NCBI RefSeq assembly: GCF_020736845.1 | Contig: NZ_JAFFQR010000112.1 | Coordinates: 186,001 to 250,000 of the forward strand | Source of the DNA: Paenibacillus farraposensis | GTDB taxonomy: Bacteria; Bacillota; Bacilli; Paenibacillales; Paenibacillaceae | Direction of reading: 5' to 3' | DNA: 64,000 nt | Part shown: one piece after another, positions 25,758 through 33,921 of the stretch | How the letters are laid out: each line of letters opens with the position of its first letter | How positions within the stretch are numbered: the stretch's first letter is position 1 | Notes under the pieces: generated by a model | Database searches by the model: none | The model's input: only the letters and a program-made list of their open reading frames with translations | What the model was told of the DNA's origin: nothing | Program-made: the position numbers and the translations under genes

Positions 25758-26942
25758 TTAAATGAGTGCATTTTCAACCAGCATCGCTATTCCCATTCCC
25801 GTTCCGATGCATAACGAAGCTATGCCGTAACGGGAAGATCTTCGCACCATTTCATGAACCAACGTAACCAAAATCCTAGCACCGCTTGCACCAACAGGAT
25901 GCCCGATCGCGATCGCGCCGCCATTGACATTCGCCTTCTCCGGATTGACCCCAAGCTCTTTCATTACCGCTATTGCTTGTGCGGCGAATGCTTCATTAAT
26001 TTCAAAAAGATCAATGTCATCAATGGACATTCCCTGTTGCTTAAGAAGTGTCGAAATGGCTTTCACCGGTCCCATTCCCATATATGCAGGGTCAACACCT
26101 ACAAGTGAATAACCCTTGATATATGCCAATGGCTTTAACTCATGCTCCTTGCATTTGTCTTCCGACACTACAAGCATAGCCGCTGCACCATCATTGATCC
26201 CCGAAGCATTTCCGGCGGTAACCGTTCCGTTCTCCTTAAACGCAGTTTTTAAAGTAGCAAGTTTTTCTTTCGTTGTATTTCCTCTTATGTGTTCGTCCTC
26301 TGTGAAATAAATCGTTTCTTTTTTGTTTTTGATCATGACCGGAACAATCTGCCCTTCAAAAACCTTCTTGTTTTTTGCATCTAAAGCCTTTATTTGGCTT
26401 TCATAGGCAAATTCATCTTGCTCAAGTCTTGAAATTCCATATTTTTCGGCAACATTTTCTGCGGTAATTCCCATATGGTAATTGTTGATCGGACACGTAA
26501 GGCCGTCGGCCACGAGACAGTCTACCAATTCACCATTGCCAAGCTTGTAGCCGTTTCTTGCATTCCTTAACAGATAAGGTGCGTTCGACATGCTCTCCAT
26601 GCCTCCGGCCAAGACGATGTCCCCTTGTTCCGCCAATATCGAATTGTAGGCTAAAGCGACGGCATGAAGTCCAGAACCGCAAACCGTGTTTATCGTTGTT
26701 TCGGGTACATCGATGGGAATACCGGCTTTTAGGGCCGCCTGTCTGGCAGGATTTTGGCCATTGCCCGCCTGAAGAACATTTCCCAAATAAATCTGATCAA
26801 TTAAAGCAGGCTCTAATTTACTTTGCTGAAGGCATGCTGTCATCACGGTTGCTCCCAGTTCAGGAGCGCTTAGGGGCGCAAGGGATTTGTTAAAAGAGCC
26901 AACCGCCGTTCTCAACGGGCTTACTAAAGCTACTTTTTTCAT
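25758..26942 (-). CDS. thlA: Acetyl-CoA C-acetyltransferase (thiolase)
   Basis: A 394-residue biosynthetic-type thiolase that joins two acetyl-CoA molecules to acetoacetyl-CoA. The acylated cysteine is Cys88 in NTVCGSGLHA; the second set, GHPVGASGAR (His) and CIGTGMG (Cys), is near the C-terminus. It is the first gene of the acetone operon. AAAGGA lies upstream of the ATG at somewhat long spacing. A sigma-A-like promoter is placed about 200 bp upstream. Confidence 0.93.
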   Translation of the reverse strand: MKKVALVSPLRTAVGSFNKSLAPLSAPELGATVMTACLQQSKLEPALIDQIYLGNVLQAGNGQNPARQAALKAGIPIDVPETTINTVCGSGLHAVALAYNSILAEQGDIVLAGGMESMSNAPYLLRNARNGYKLGNGELVDCLVADGLTCPINNYHMGITAENVAEKYGISRLEQDEFAYESQIKALDAKNKKVFEGQIVPVMIKNKKETIYFTEDEHIRGNTTKEKLATLKTAFKENGTVTAGNASGINDGAAAMLVVSEDKCKEHELKPLAYIKGYSLVGVDPAYMGMGPVKAISTLLKQQGMSIDDIDLFEINEAFAAQAIAVMKELGVNPEKANVNGGAIAIGHPVGASGARILVTLVHEMVRRSSRYGIASLCIGTGMGIAMLVENALI

Positions 26943-27148
26943 AAAAACTCACATTCCTTTCGCTGTGTTCAAAACACAATACATCCATGATTGCACTTCA
27001 ATTCGTAATTTCTGCTCTTAACGTACGACACGCGAGCGACTACAAAATACATTTACATGCGAGCATATCACGGTGCCTAAGACGGTGAGTGTGACGGTTC
27101 GATCGCCTTCTTTCCCTCTTTCTCCCATTGGGAATAAAAAACAGTTTT

Positions 27149-27177
27149 ATCATAGTTCCAATACCGTTTTTGCTCAA
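27149..27177 (-). promoter_or_regulatory. Probable thlA operon promoter
   Basis: Minus strand TTGAGC (27177-27172), 17-base spacer, TATGAT (27154-27149). It would give a leader of about 200 nt. Confidence 0.45.
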
Positions 27178-27188
27178 TGCTCAAAAAA

Positions 27189-27216
27189 ATACATATTTTT
27201 TTATACTGATATGTAT
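27189..27216. promoter_or_regulatory. Inverted repeat upstream of the thlA promoter
   Basis: ATACATA at 27189-27195 and TATGTAT at 27210-27216 are perfect inverted repeats just upstream of the -35 box, where an activator would bind. Confidence 0.4.
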
Positions 27217-27718
27217 AAAGCTATATAACCTAAAATAAACAGCTCATTCTAATGTTTTCTGTTAATTTCTTTATTTTTCTGAAAACCATAATCAAAAATT
27301 CAATTTATTGTTAAATACAGACTTCTAATCAACATGTGAGAAAGACGAGCCTCATCGTTAATTTTTCCCATTTCCCTCCTCATTTCGCCCTTCTTTTCTT
27401 CATAAAAGCCTCTAACTCATCACTGGGAAATTAAAAATTGTACCCAAAATTTCCCAAAGTGGTTTCTCCTTTAAATATTTATTGATCTTCGTCATGGTTC
27501 AATATAACTTGCGATCTCAAGAAATCTCGGAAGAATTCTATAAAACTCCGACTCTATTCATACGTCGTAAAGATACTTATGAAACTGTAGCTATATCCGA
27601 ATTTATCCGGATTTCAAGACAGAGGTTCAATCTTACTTAACCTGCCATCGAAAGTAATCGGCAATATCCTACATTTTGGAGCAGTGTCAACATCTCTCGA
27701 ATAATAACAACCAAAAGT

Positions 27719-27768
27719 AAAGGGGCTGTCCCATAAGTCATGAAAATGACGGGGACAGCCCTTTTAAA
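27719..27768. repeat. IS-end-like inverted repeat hairpin
   Basis: AAGGGGCTGTCCC and GGGGACAGCCCTTT face each other across a ~19-bp loop. GGGCTGTCCC with a following ATAAGTC resembles ends of some transposons, so it may be two fused IS ends; a terminator is the alternative. It abuts the break in the integrase remnant. Confidence 0.45.
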
Positions 27769-27998
27769 CGCCGACACAGTTGTACCAGCTTGCTGCTTGC
27801 TAACGGTGTCAGTTTAAAGGAAATACAGGATGGTTGGAGCATAGCCATTATTCCACCACCGCCACCATTTATGTTCATCTTGAATACAGTTTAAAGCTTT
27901 CCTCAGCTCAAGTGATCAGCAATACCTTGCAAATTCCGATTATGCAAAAAGCTCCTGAATCTCCTCGGGAGGAAACTCAAGAGCTTGTTCATTGTTAG
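27766..27998 (+). pseudogene. Tyrosine integrase, C-terminal remnant beside tRNA-Leu
   Basis: The sequence codes for the catalytic end of a phage-type integrase. RHSCTSLLLANGVSLKEIQD is followed, after loss of one base near 27830, by LEHSHYSTTATIYVHLEYSL and a tail to the stop at 27998. It retains the box II Arg-His, the WL.HS His and the active-site Tyr in ATIYVHL. Everything before RHS is missing; an IS-end-like hairpin lies at the break. The stop is two bases from the 3' end of the convergent tRNA-Leu. An integrase next to its tRNA target is the usual layout of a genomic island. Confidence 0.72.
27949..27986 (-). terminator. Terminator of tRNA-Leu
   Basis: Minus strand AAGCTC...GAGCTTTTTG with an inner CCTC/GAGG stem. 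The same hairpin in worn form occurs at 23412-23452. Confidence 0.7.
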
Positions 27999-28000
27999 GT

Positions 28001-28088
<88 letters not shown>

Positions 28089-28303
28089 ATGTATTTTGCC
28101 AATATCTTAGAAAGATAACTTTCTTAGCGACAAGATAGATCATACCACTCTCGTATCAAGATGTCAAATCTTTTTTATTTTTTAATTCTCGCTTGATAAT
28201 TCAGGAATAATAGATTAGAACAGGAACATAAGTTCTCAGGAACGTAGGTTCTATATTCATTCAGCCAGATATGCGTTATCACCCTATTCCCCTAAGGCGG
28301 TGA

Positions 28304-28705
28304 ATGGTTATAATCTCTTCTGTTATTGCTCAGAATGAATTGTCGCTTGTAAAAAGTTATCTGCTGCTTTCCTTTATTCAAAAAGTACTTGAGCGGGACA
28401 GTCTGATTCTTGAAGAAAGCGGTGCCACCTATATAAATAAAGGAAATAATAAGCAGTTCAGTATGGCTATGCCTGCATTCCGCAAGGAAATGTATGAACG
28501 AATGCGTGCATATCTGGGACTCCCAACCTCTATACCTCATACCGCTACCTTTCCTTTACCTGAAAAACATCGCCCCGATTTTCCAGACAGCCACTTAGCC
28601 ATCAAACCTCTCCGGTTCGCTGAACGGAATCTGGTTACACCTTCCCCAGCCTATAAACGTAATTCGCTTCGCCCCGCTGCTACTGCCACAAACGGAAGCG
28701 CATAA
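28304..28705 (+). CDS. Hypothetical protein
   Basis: A 133-residue frame with no recognised domain. The N-terminal half looks helical (LVKSYLLLSFIQKVLERDSL, then FRKEMYERMRAYLGL); the C-terminal ~50 residues are rich in Pro, Ala and basic residues. AAGGCGGTGA lies just before the ATG, but spacing is short. Amino acid composition is protein-like and no other gene occupies the stretch. Function unknown. Confidence 0.5.
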   Translation: MVIISSVIAQNELSLVKSYLLLSFIQKVLERDSLILEESGATYINKGNNKQFSMAMPAFRKEMYERMRAYLGLPTSIPHTATFPLPEKHRPDFPDSHLAIKPLRFAERNLVTPSPAYKRNSLRPAATATNGSA

Positions 28706-28726
28706 TCCCCGTATAACCCGCAACCG

Positions 28727-28771
28727 CAAGAAGCTTCCACAAGCACCAACCGTGTGCCCGGAAGCTTCTCT
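28727..28771. terminator. Inverted repeat between convergent genes
   Basis: AGAAGCTTCC and GGAAGCTTCT form a stem between the hypothetical gene and the convergent AhpD-like gene. T-runs are weak, so its terminator role is uncertain. Confidence 0.4.
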
Positions 28772-28835
28772 ACATCAATGTTACTTAGGACTGCCCTTCC
28801 TACCCGCTACGAACGGTATCTATAAATCATTCGCT

Positions 28836-29186
28836 TTATTGTAGCGCCTTCTGTACTCGGGTAACCCCTTGACTAAGTGCATGTCCTCCGCCTACCGCTG
28901 CCGCCACAGCAATGGTCTCCATGATCTCCTGATCACTGGCTCCTTTAGACCGGGCCTCGTCCACATGATAAAATGTGCATACCTCATTGTTGGCAAATAA
29001 ACCAATGCCGAGTGCAATCAGTTGCTTGGTTTTCTCATCCAGACTACCGGCTTGAAAGCACTCTCCGGTAAAACGATGATAGGCATGAACGACCTCCGGC
29101 AGCGTATCTTCCAAATGGCTGATTTGATCCTTGTATGCATGTACTTTTTCACTCATAACCGTCATTGACACAGCACGTCCTCTCAT
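28836..29186 (-). CDS. Carboxymuconolactone decarboxylase family (AhpD-like) protein
   Basis: About 116 residues of the AhpD-like all-helical fold. Family segments KTKQLIALGIGLF and the EVCTFYHVDEARSKGAS region are clear. The usual CxxC is reduced to a single Cys (EVCTFYH), so a disulfide-type peroxidase cycle is unlikely in the classic form. The start is uncertain: ATGs at 29186, 29165 and 29156 are in frame with modest ribosome sites. Confidence 0.82.
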   Translation of the reverse strand: MRGRAVSMTVMSEKVHAYKDQISHLEDTLPEVVHAYHRFTGECFQAGSLDEKTKQLIALGIGLFANNEVCTFYHVDEARSKGASDQEIMETIAVAAAVGGGHALSQGVTRVQKALQ

Positions 29187-29285
29187 GTTGAAGTTATTCC
29201 TCTTTACTGTGTCCGGTTTAGAGTTTCTGTATGCCTGCTGAGGCACCAAAATTATGATATCCACCCCTAGTTAAGGGGTATCCCC

Positions 29286-29510
29286 CTAATCATCTAGTTC
29301 TACCGGATTGTGACGTGGCTCACTGAAAGGCTGATATGTATAACTGCGATCCAGTTTGACCACACGCCGATTCTGGCGGCGGATGAGCACTTGCTTATCA
29401 TCCCAGGCCAAGACAATACCAATGACATCATTGGACTCCAAGCCATCCCGTACGACACGCACTTTCTCGCCAGAAAGCCGATAAGCATCCAATTCTTCAT
29501 CTAAAATCAT
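29286..29510 (-). CDS. Small conserved hypothetical protein
   Basis: A 74-residue protein that looks like a small beta-barrel (RVVRDGLESNDVIGIVLAW, VLIRRQNRRVVKLDRSY). A strong ribosome site (AAAGGGGGAG) precedes the ATG. Nothing in the context assigns a function; an SH3- or KOW-like fold is only a guess from the strand pattern. Confidence 0.65.
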   Translation of the reverse strand: MILDEELDAYRLSGEKVRVVRDGLESNDVIGIVLAWDDKQVLIRRQNRRVVKLDRSYTYQPFSEPRHNPVELDD

Positions 29511-29576
29511 ACTTCTCCCCCTTTCACACCCTCTTTAGGTATCAATCGTCTTCAAATATATACATTAAAAAGCTTA

Positions 29577-29612
29577 AAAAGAGACCTAAACGAATCAATT
29601 AGGTCTCTTCTC
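29577..29612. terminator. Rho-independent terminator
   Basis: AAGAGACCTAA and TTAGGTCTCTT form a perfect 11-bp stem with an A-rich left and T/C-rich right flank. Confidence 0.75.
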
Positions 29613-29649
29613 ACTTACTTCTTATATGGATTGCCAACAGAGCGACAAA

Positions 29650-29994
29650 TTATCCCGACTGATTTACACTGTGATCGTGTTCTTTTGTATCGTTCTTCTC
29701 GTACCAGAAGTCCAGCACTTGTGCAGACAACACTCGCTGCTCTACATACTCCACTTGGTGGGCAGTAAATTCTTCTTTCCAAGAGAAGGACAATTCATCG
29801 CATAGGTTAACCAACGTCAGCAACTCAGACCAGGCCACATAGCGTTTATACCAAAAAAACTGAGGATGTTCAATCATATAGGGATACAAATCATCGAATT
29901 CCGTATGCTTACAATCCAAAGCGCGTTCAAAATGTACTTTAGCCGCTGCCAGTTTTTCCAGAAAAAACTGTTCGGTCAAATGTTCTTGCCCCAT
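29650..29994 (-). CDS. Conserved hypothetical protein
   Basis: A 114-residue soluble, acidic, helical protein rich in aromatic residues (HPQFFWYKRYVAWSELL). GAGAGGAGG precedes the ATG. I recognise no family; it is a single gene bounded by a terminator on one side and xpt on the other. Confidence 0.6.
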   Translation of the reverse strand: MGQEHLTEQFFLEKLAAAKVHFERALDCKHTEFDDLYPYMIEHPQFFWYKRYVAWSELLTLVNLCDELSFSWKEEFTAHQVEYVEQRVLSAQVLDFWYEKNDTKEHDHSVNQSG

Positions 29995-30096
29995 GTTGCT
30001 GCCTCCTCTCCCAAAACCTTATCTACATTATAAGCGAAATTGAGGTTCATGCAAAGGTATTATTACAAATAGGGGGCAGGAACCGTCGAATTGTTA

Positions 30097-30669
30097 CTAT
30101 TCAGCAAATTCGATCTTACCCTCAGCGAGCGATGAGATTTTGACCAATGACTCTACACGAATGCCCTGTTCACGAATCGTTCTCGCTCCAGCTTGAAAGC
30201 ATTTTTCCACTGCGACGCCAAATCCGACGAGCTCGGCTCCCGAACGCTGAATGATTTTAACCACGCCCCGCGCGGCATCGCCATTAGCGATAATATCATC
30301 AATGAATAACACACGATCATGCTCATGAATAAATTGGCGGGATAGTATAATATCCGTGACAATCCCTTTCGTGAACGAAGGTACGCGCTCACACAAGGCG
30401 TCCGAGTCAGCCAATAAAGTCTTTTTACGCCGGGCAAATACCAACGGGACTCCCAGTTCCAGCGCTGTCGCAAAACCGACGGCAATGCCTGAAGATTCCA
30501 CGGTCACTATTCTGGTGATCTTTTCTTCCCGGAAACGGGCTGCGAACTCTCGTCCCATTTCCATCGTTAGTTCCGGATCAACCTGGTGGTTAAGCAAACT
30601 ATCCAGCTTCAACACCTGATCTGACGCAATCACACCTTCATTTAAAATTCGTTTCTTCAATACTTCCAT
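30097..30669 (-). CDS. xpt: Xanthine phosphoribosyltransferase
   Basis: A 190-residue type I PRTase that makes XMP from xanthine and PRPP in purine salvage. The PRPP-binding motif is VLFIDDIIANGDA around residue 122, and the N-terminal segment (LKKRILNEGVI..DQVLKLDSLLNHQVDPEL) is typical of Xpt. The start at 30669 has GGGAGGT eight bases upstream. The 85 bp to the next gene contain no purine riboswitch, which is unusual for xpt in Bacillales; no permease gene follows. Confidence 0.92.
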   Translation of the reverse strand: MEVLKKRILNEGVIASDQVLKLDSLLNHQVDPELTMEMGREFAARFREEKITRIVTVESSGIAVGFATALELGVPLVFARRKKTLLADSDALCERVPSFTKGIVTDIILSRQFIHEHDRVLFIDDIIANGDAARGVVKIIQRSGAELVGFGVAVEKCFQAGARTIREQGIRVESLVKISSLAEGKIEFAE

Positions 30670-30754
30670 TCCATGACCTCCCAAGGCATTCCTATGCGGT
30701 AAAAGTACCATACTTCACCAGTCGCTTTCAAGCTAAAGTCTGCTTTGCAAACGG

Positions 30755-31360
30755 TCACGTCACATTTTTTTTACGCTTGTTCCAGAACCATGCGGTAATT
30801 CCCCCCAAAATGATCAAAAGAATGACGACTAAACCTATCCGATGCGTCACCTTCTCCATCAGCCTTGCCACCTGTTCCCAGTGCATGCCCACCGCATGTC
30901 CAATTCCCAGAAAAGTCCCACACCACAGCAGCGCTCCTGCGGATGCATAACTGATATAGCGAAAAACACTTAGACGAGTTGTACCTGCCAGATATGAGGA
31001 CACATGTCTCAAGCCGGGGACAAAATACCCGAACAGAATCCCCCAGGTACCGTAGCGTCCGAACCAATTTTCGGAATAGGCAATCCTGGAGGGGGTAAGC
31101 CTCACCCATTTACCATATCGGTTCAGCAGCGGCTTGCCCAGCAGACGGCCGAGCGTGTAGCTAAGCATCATACCTGTCATACTTCCAGAAAATGTAACTA
31201 CCAGCGCGACAATAAAATTGTAGTGTCCCTGAGACACGAGTCCACCGAAGGCGATCATCAGCACTTCGTCAGGGATCGGTATGCCAGCTACTCCAAGAGC
31301 AAGCAAGCCGAACATTGCCAAATATCCGTATTCCAGTATCCATGCGAGGATTTGACCCAT
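30755..31360 (-). CDS. DedA family membrane protein
   Basis: A 201-residue membrane protein with four to five hydrophobic segments and the DedA/SNARE-associated motifs: GVAGIPIPDE near residue 24, FGRYGTWGILFGYFVPGLRH near 100-120 and AGTTRLSVFRYI. Members act as phospholipid scramblases or flippases that recycle lipid carriers. It stands alone upstream of xpt in the same direction. Which lipid it moves cannot be told. Confidence 0.9.
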   Translation of the reverse strand: MGQILAWILEYGYLAMFGLLALGVAGIPIPDEVLMIAFGGLVSQGHYNFIVALVVTFSGSMTGMMLSYTLGRLLGKPLLNRYGKWVRLTPSRIAYSENWFGRYGTWGILFGYFVPGLRHVSSYLAGTTRLSVFRYISYASAGALLWCGTFLGIGHAVGMHWEQVARLMEKVTHRIGLVVILLIILGGITAWFWNKRKKNVT

Positions 31361-31500
31361 AAATTACGCTCCCGTCAAGCTATTCATTGATTTCACTATA
31401 GTTATTTCAGTTTCATCCAGTCATGTCCCATTTCAGTTGAACATAGTTTGTATTATATGCTCGGTGTAGCGTCATTCAAGCAAGATGAGGGGGACAGGAA

Positions 31501-32607
31501 ATGAAACGAAATATTCATGTTTTGCAAATTGCTTTTACATACATCGGCACAATCGTTGGTGCCGGATTCGCTACCGGACAAGAAATATTACAATTCTTTA
31601 CTCAGTATGGACGTTGGGCTACACTCACGATTATGTTGTCCACACTCGTATTTATATGGCTGGGTACAAGAATGATGCTAATGGCTCATGATATTTCAGC
31701 TCAATCCTACGAGGATCTGAACAAGCACCTGTTTGGCTCCAATGCCGGAAAATGGATCAGCTGGTTCACGCTCATTGTATTGATCGGCGTGAACAGTGTC
31801 ATGCTGGCGGGATCCGGCTCTGTTTTTGTAGAGCAACTGCATCTGCACTACCAAACCGGACTGCTCATTACACTGATTGGAACTTACCTGCTGCTAAATA
31901 AAGGCATTAAAGCGATTCTCCATATGAATACCATTGTTGTCCCGCTGATGATCACGATATCCATTCTGCTTGTTCACAGCACCCTCTCTATGCCCAACCC
32001 GCATAGTTTTATTACGAATACCACGGATCACAGTGCATTGCGAACATGGATTTCCCCAATTTTGTACACGTCCTTTAATCTGGCTATGGCCCAGGTCGTG
32101 CTTGTCCCCCTGGGGAGCCAAACCTACTCCCGCAACACCATCCGTTGGGGCGGCGTTTTGGGTGGAATTGGTGTCGGCTTTATGCTGATGGCTGCGCATT
32201 TTGTCATGTCAGCGCAAATGCCGGGTATTCAGCAATTTGAAATTCCGATGGGCAGTATTGCCTATCGGCTAGGCGCCCTCGTCGAAATTATTTACATTTT
32301 ACTTATTTTCATGGAAATCTTCAGTACTTTTGTGGCTGATATTTATGGACTCAGTCTACAAATTCGCCAGCATGTCCAAGTTTCACCCAAGCTGGTCACA
32401 TTATTCATTATGCTCACATGTTTTCTAATCAGTCAGTTCGGCTTTAGTTCGCTGTTATCCGTTCTCTACCCTATTTTCGGAGTACTCAGCCTGATATGGG
32501 TCAGCAAACTGATTATGGCAGGACGCGGAAAACCCATCCGCTCCTCACGTCCTCATTCCAGCTTCCGGTATCCTAACTCCAAATCAGGCGATACACGCCA
32601 TGGTTAA
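31501..32607 (+). CDS. ykvI: YkvI family membrane protein
   Basis: A 368-residue protein with about ten membrane segments and the APC-superfamily start AFTYIGTIVGAGFATGQEI, where the unwound first helix carries GxG. It matches the YkvI family of Bacillales, transporters of unknown substrate. The C-terminal 35 residues are cytoplasmic and basic. GGGGGACAGGA precedes the ATG. Its stop overlaps the convergent glycosyltransferase gene by four bases. Confidence 0.87.
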   Translation: MKRNIHVLQIAFTYIGTIVGAGFATGQEILQFFTQYGRWATLTIMLSTLVFIWLGTRMMLMAHDISAQSYEDLNKHLFGSNAGKWISWFTLIVLIGVNSVMLAGSGSVFVEQLHLHYQTGLLITLIGTYLLLNKGIKAILHMNTIVVPLMITISILLVHSTLSMPNPHSFITNTTDHSALRTWISPILYTSFNLAMAQVVLVPLGSQTYSRNTIRWGGVLGGIGVGFMLMAAHFVMSAQMPGIQQFEIPMGSIAYRLGALVEIIYILLIFMEIFSTFVADIYGLSLQIRQHVQVSPKLVTLFIMLTCFLISQFGFSSLLSVLYPIFGVLSLIWVSKLIMAGRGKPIRSSRPHSSFRYPNSKSGDTRHG

Positions 32608-33728
32608 TGCGGAAACTTCAGATACATTTTCTTAAGTTCATTAACCGCTCTACTCAAGGAATAGTTTGATTTAGCCTTGTCGCAAGCAGATCTAGCCAGC
32701 TCATAACGGTAGGCAGGATCTGCAATAACCTTTTCCAGTGCGTCTGCCAGTGCCTTCGGATTATCAGGCGGCACGAGCAGACCATTAACCCCATCCTCAA
32801 TTTGCTCCGATATTCCCCCCACCTCTGTACCGACCAATGCCAGGCAGCTTAACGCTGCTTCGGCAAAGACGGATCCAAAAGCCTCCGCCCGTGAAGGCAG
32901 AACAAACACATCAAAGAAAGGCATAAACTCTTCCGGATGAAGGGTATAACCATAAAAAATCGTCTCATGGTAAATATCCAGCTGACGCGCCATCTCTTCC
33001 AGCTCCGGGCGAATCGGACCGTCCCCGATAATATGAAGTACATAGTTCTGATTTCTCTTCTTCAGTTCAGCACAGGCCTTCAATAAAATATCCAGTCCTT
33101 TGGCCGGAACGAGGCGACAGACGGTGATCAGCTGTGCCACTTCATTTTCGTGAGGGATGGGCTTGAAGCGCTTCTCATCATAACCATTCGGAATGACCGA
33201 AATATCTTGCGGATTCTGTACATACGGTGTTAAATAATGCTGGAAAGAATGAGATACCGCGATCAGGCGATCCGCCTTATGCTCCATTTCCCGATACAGC
33301 GACACCAGGAATTGGTGCTCAGGCCCGCCTTCCTCTATTTTACCGTTTAGAATGAGCTCCTTTTCATAAGATGAGTGAATCGTCTGTACGAGCGGTGTGT
33401 CCGGAAAGACGCTTTTCATGGCGATCCCGGCAATCGGGTGATGAGCATGAATGAGATCAAAGGACTTCTGAATACGAAGCCGGGTCCACCACAAATAGTC
33501 ACGGTATGTCTGGATATATTTTTGAACTACTGGATATTGTTCATATTGCCTCCAGTCAAAGGTATCGAATAGTACCTTGTCTCTCCCTTTGTTACGAATC
33601 CGCTTAGGGATTGAGAACAGCTCCATTTCCCAACGGGGAGACATAAATCGCTCTTGCAAATACGGAACCATGGATGAAACACCGCCCGGTTGCTCGGGTG
33701 GGAAAAAGAGAGCCTGTAGCAATTTCAT
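32604..33728 (-). CDS. Glycosyltransferase family 4 protein
   Basis: A 374-residue GT-B retaining transferase. The N-terminal lobe starts with PPEQPGGVSSMV; the C-terminal lobe carries VCRLVPAKGLDILLKA, the donor-binding SRAEAFGSVFAEA (EX7E type) and GLLVPPDNP. It is cytoplasmic or membrane-associated and adds a sugar from a nucleotide donor to a lipid or polysaccharide precursor. No partner genes lie nearby, so the product (glycolipid, exopolysaccharide or teichoic acid) is unknown. Confidence 0.9.
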   Translation of the reverse strand: MKLLQALFFPPEQPGGVSSMVPYLQERFMSPRWEMELFSIPKRIRNKGRDKVLFDTFDWRQYEQYPVVQKYIQTYRDYLWWTRLRIQKSFDLIHAHHPIAGIAMKSVFPDTPLVQTIHSSYEKELILNGKIEEGGPEHQFLVSLYREMEHKADRLIAVSHSFQHYLTPYVQNPQDISVIPNGYDEKRFKPIPHENEVAQLITVCRLVPAKGLDILLKACAELKKRNQNYVLHIIGDGPIRPELEEMARQLDIYHETIFYGYTLHPEEFMPFFDVFVLPSRAEAFGSVFAEAALSCLALVGTEVGGISEQIEDGVNGLLVPPDNPKALADALEKVIADPAYRYELARSACDKAKSNYSLSRAVNELKKMYLKFPH

Positions 33729-33921
33729 GACTTGCTTCCCCTTTCAAGCATTGTACTGCCCGGAACACTGCTGTATGTATAGGTTTCCGGAAATTCTGAA
33801 AGATGTTATATTGAAAATAAATGTTAGGCTCAAAAGAAAATTATAACATTTTAAATCGAATCAATCTTGTCTATTGTATCGGAACGATATCTCCCGTTCA
33901 ATAGATAAACTATCTAGACAG

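Larger units (their letters stand above)
26943..27715. other. Leader and non-coding stretch upstream of thlA
   Basis: About 770 bp without a supportable gene. It holds the thlA promoter and an upstream inverted repeat. A 49-codon frame at about 27495-27641 has no ribosome site and only faint resemblance to a RepA-like start. The part beyond 27220 is AT-rich. Confidence 0.5.

Noticed and set aside
27050-27075. Sigma-54-like promoter (GGCAC...GC) upstream of thlA
   Set aside because: GG and GC elements are 11 instead of 10 bases apart, which abolishes recognition by sigma-54.
27495-27641. 49-codon frame with faint RepA-like start
   Set aside because: No ribosome site and similarity too weak to separate from chance.
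30670-30754. Purine riboswitch upstream of xpt
   Set aside because: No conserved loops of the aptamer were found in the 85-bp gap.
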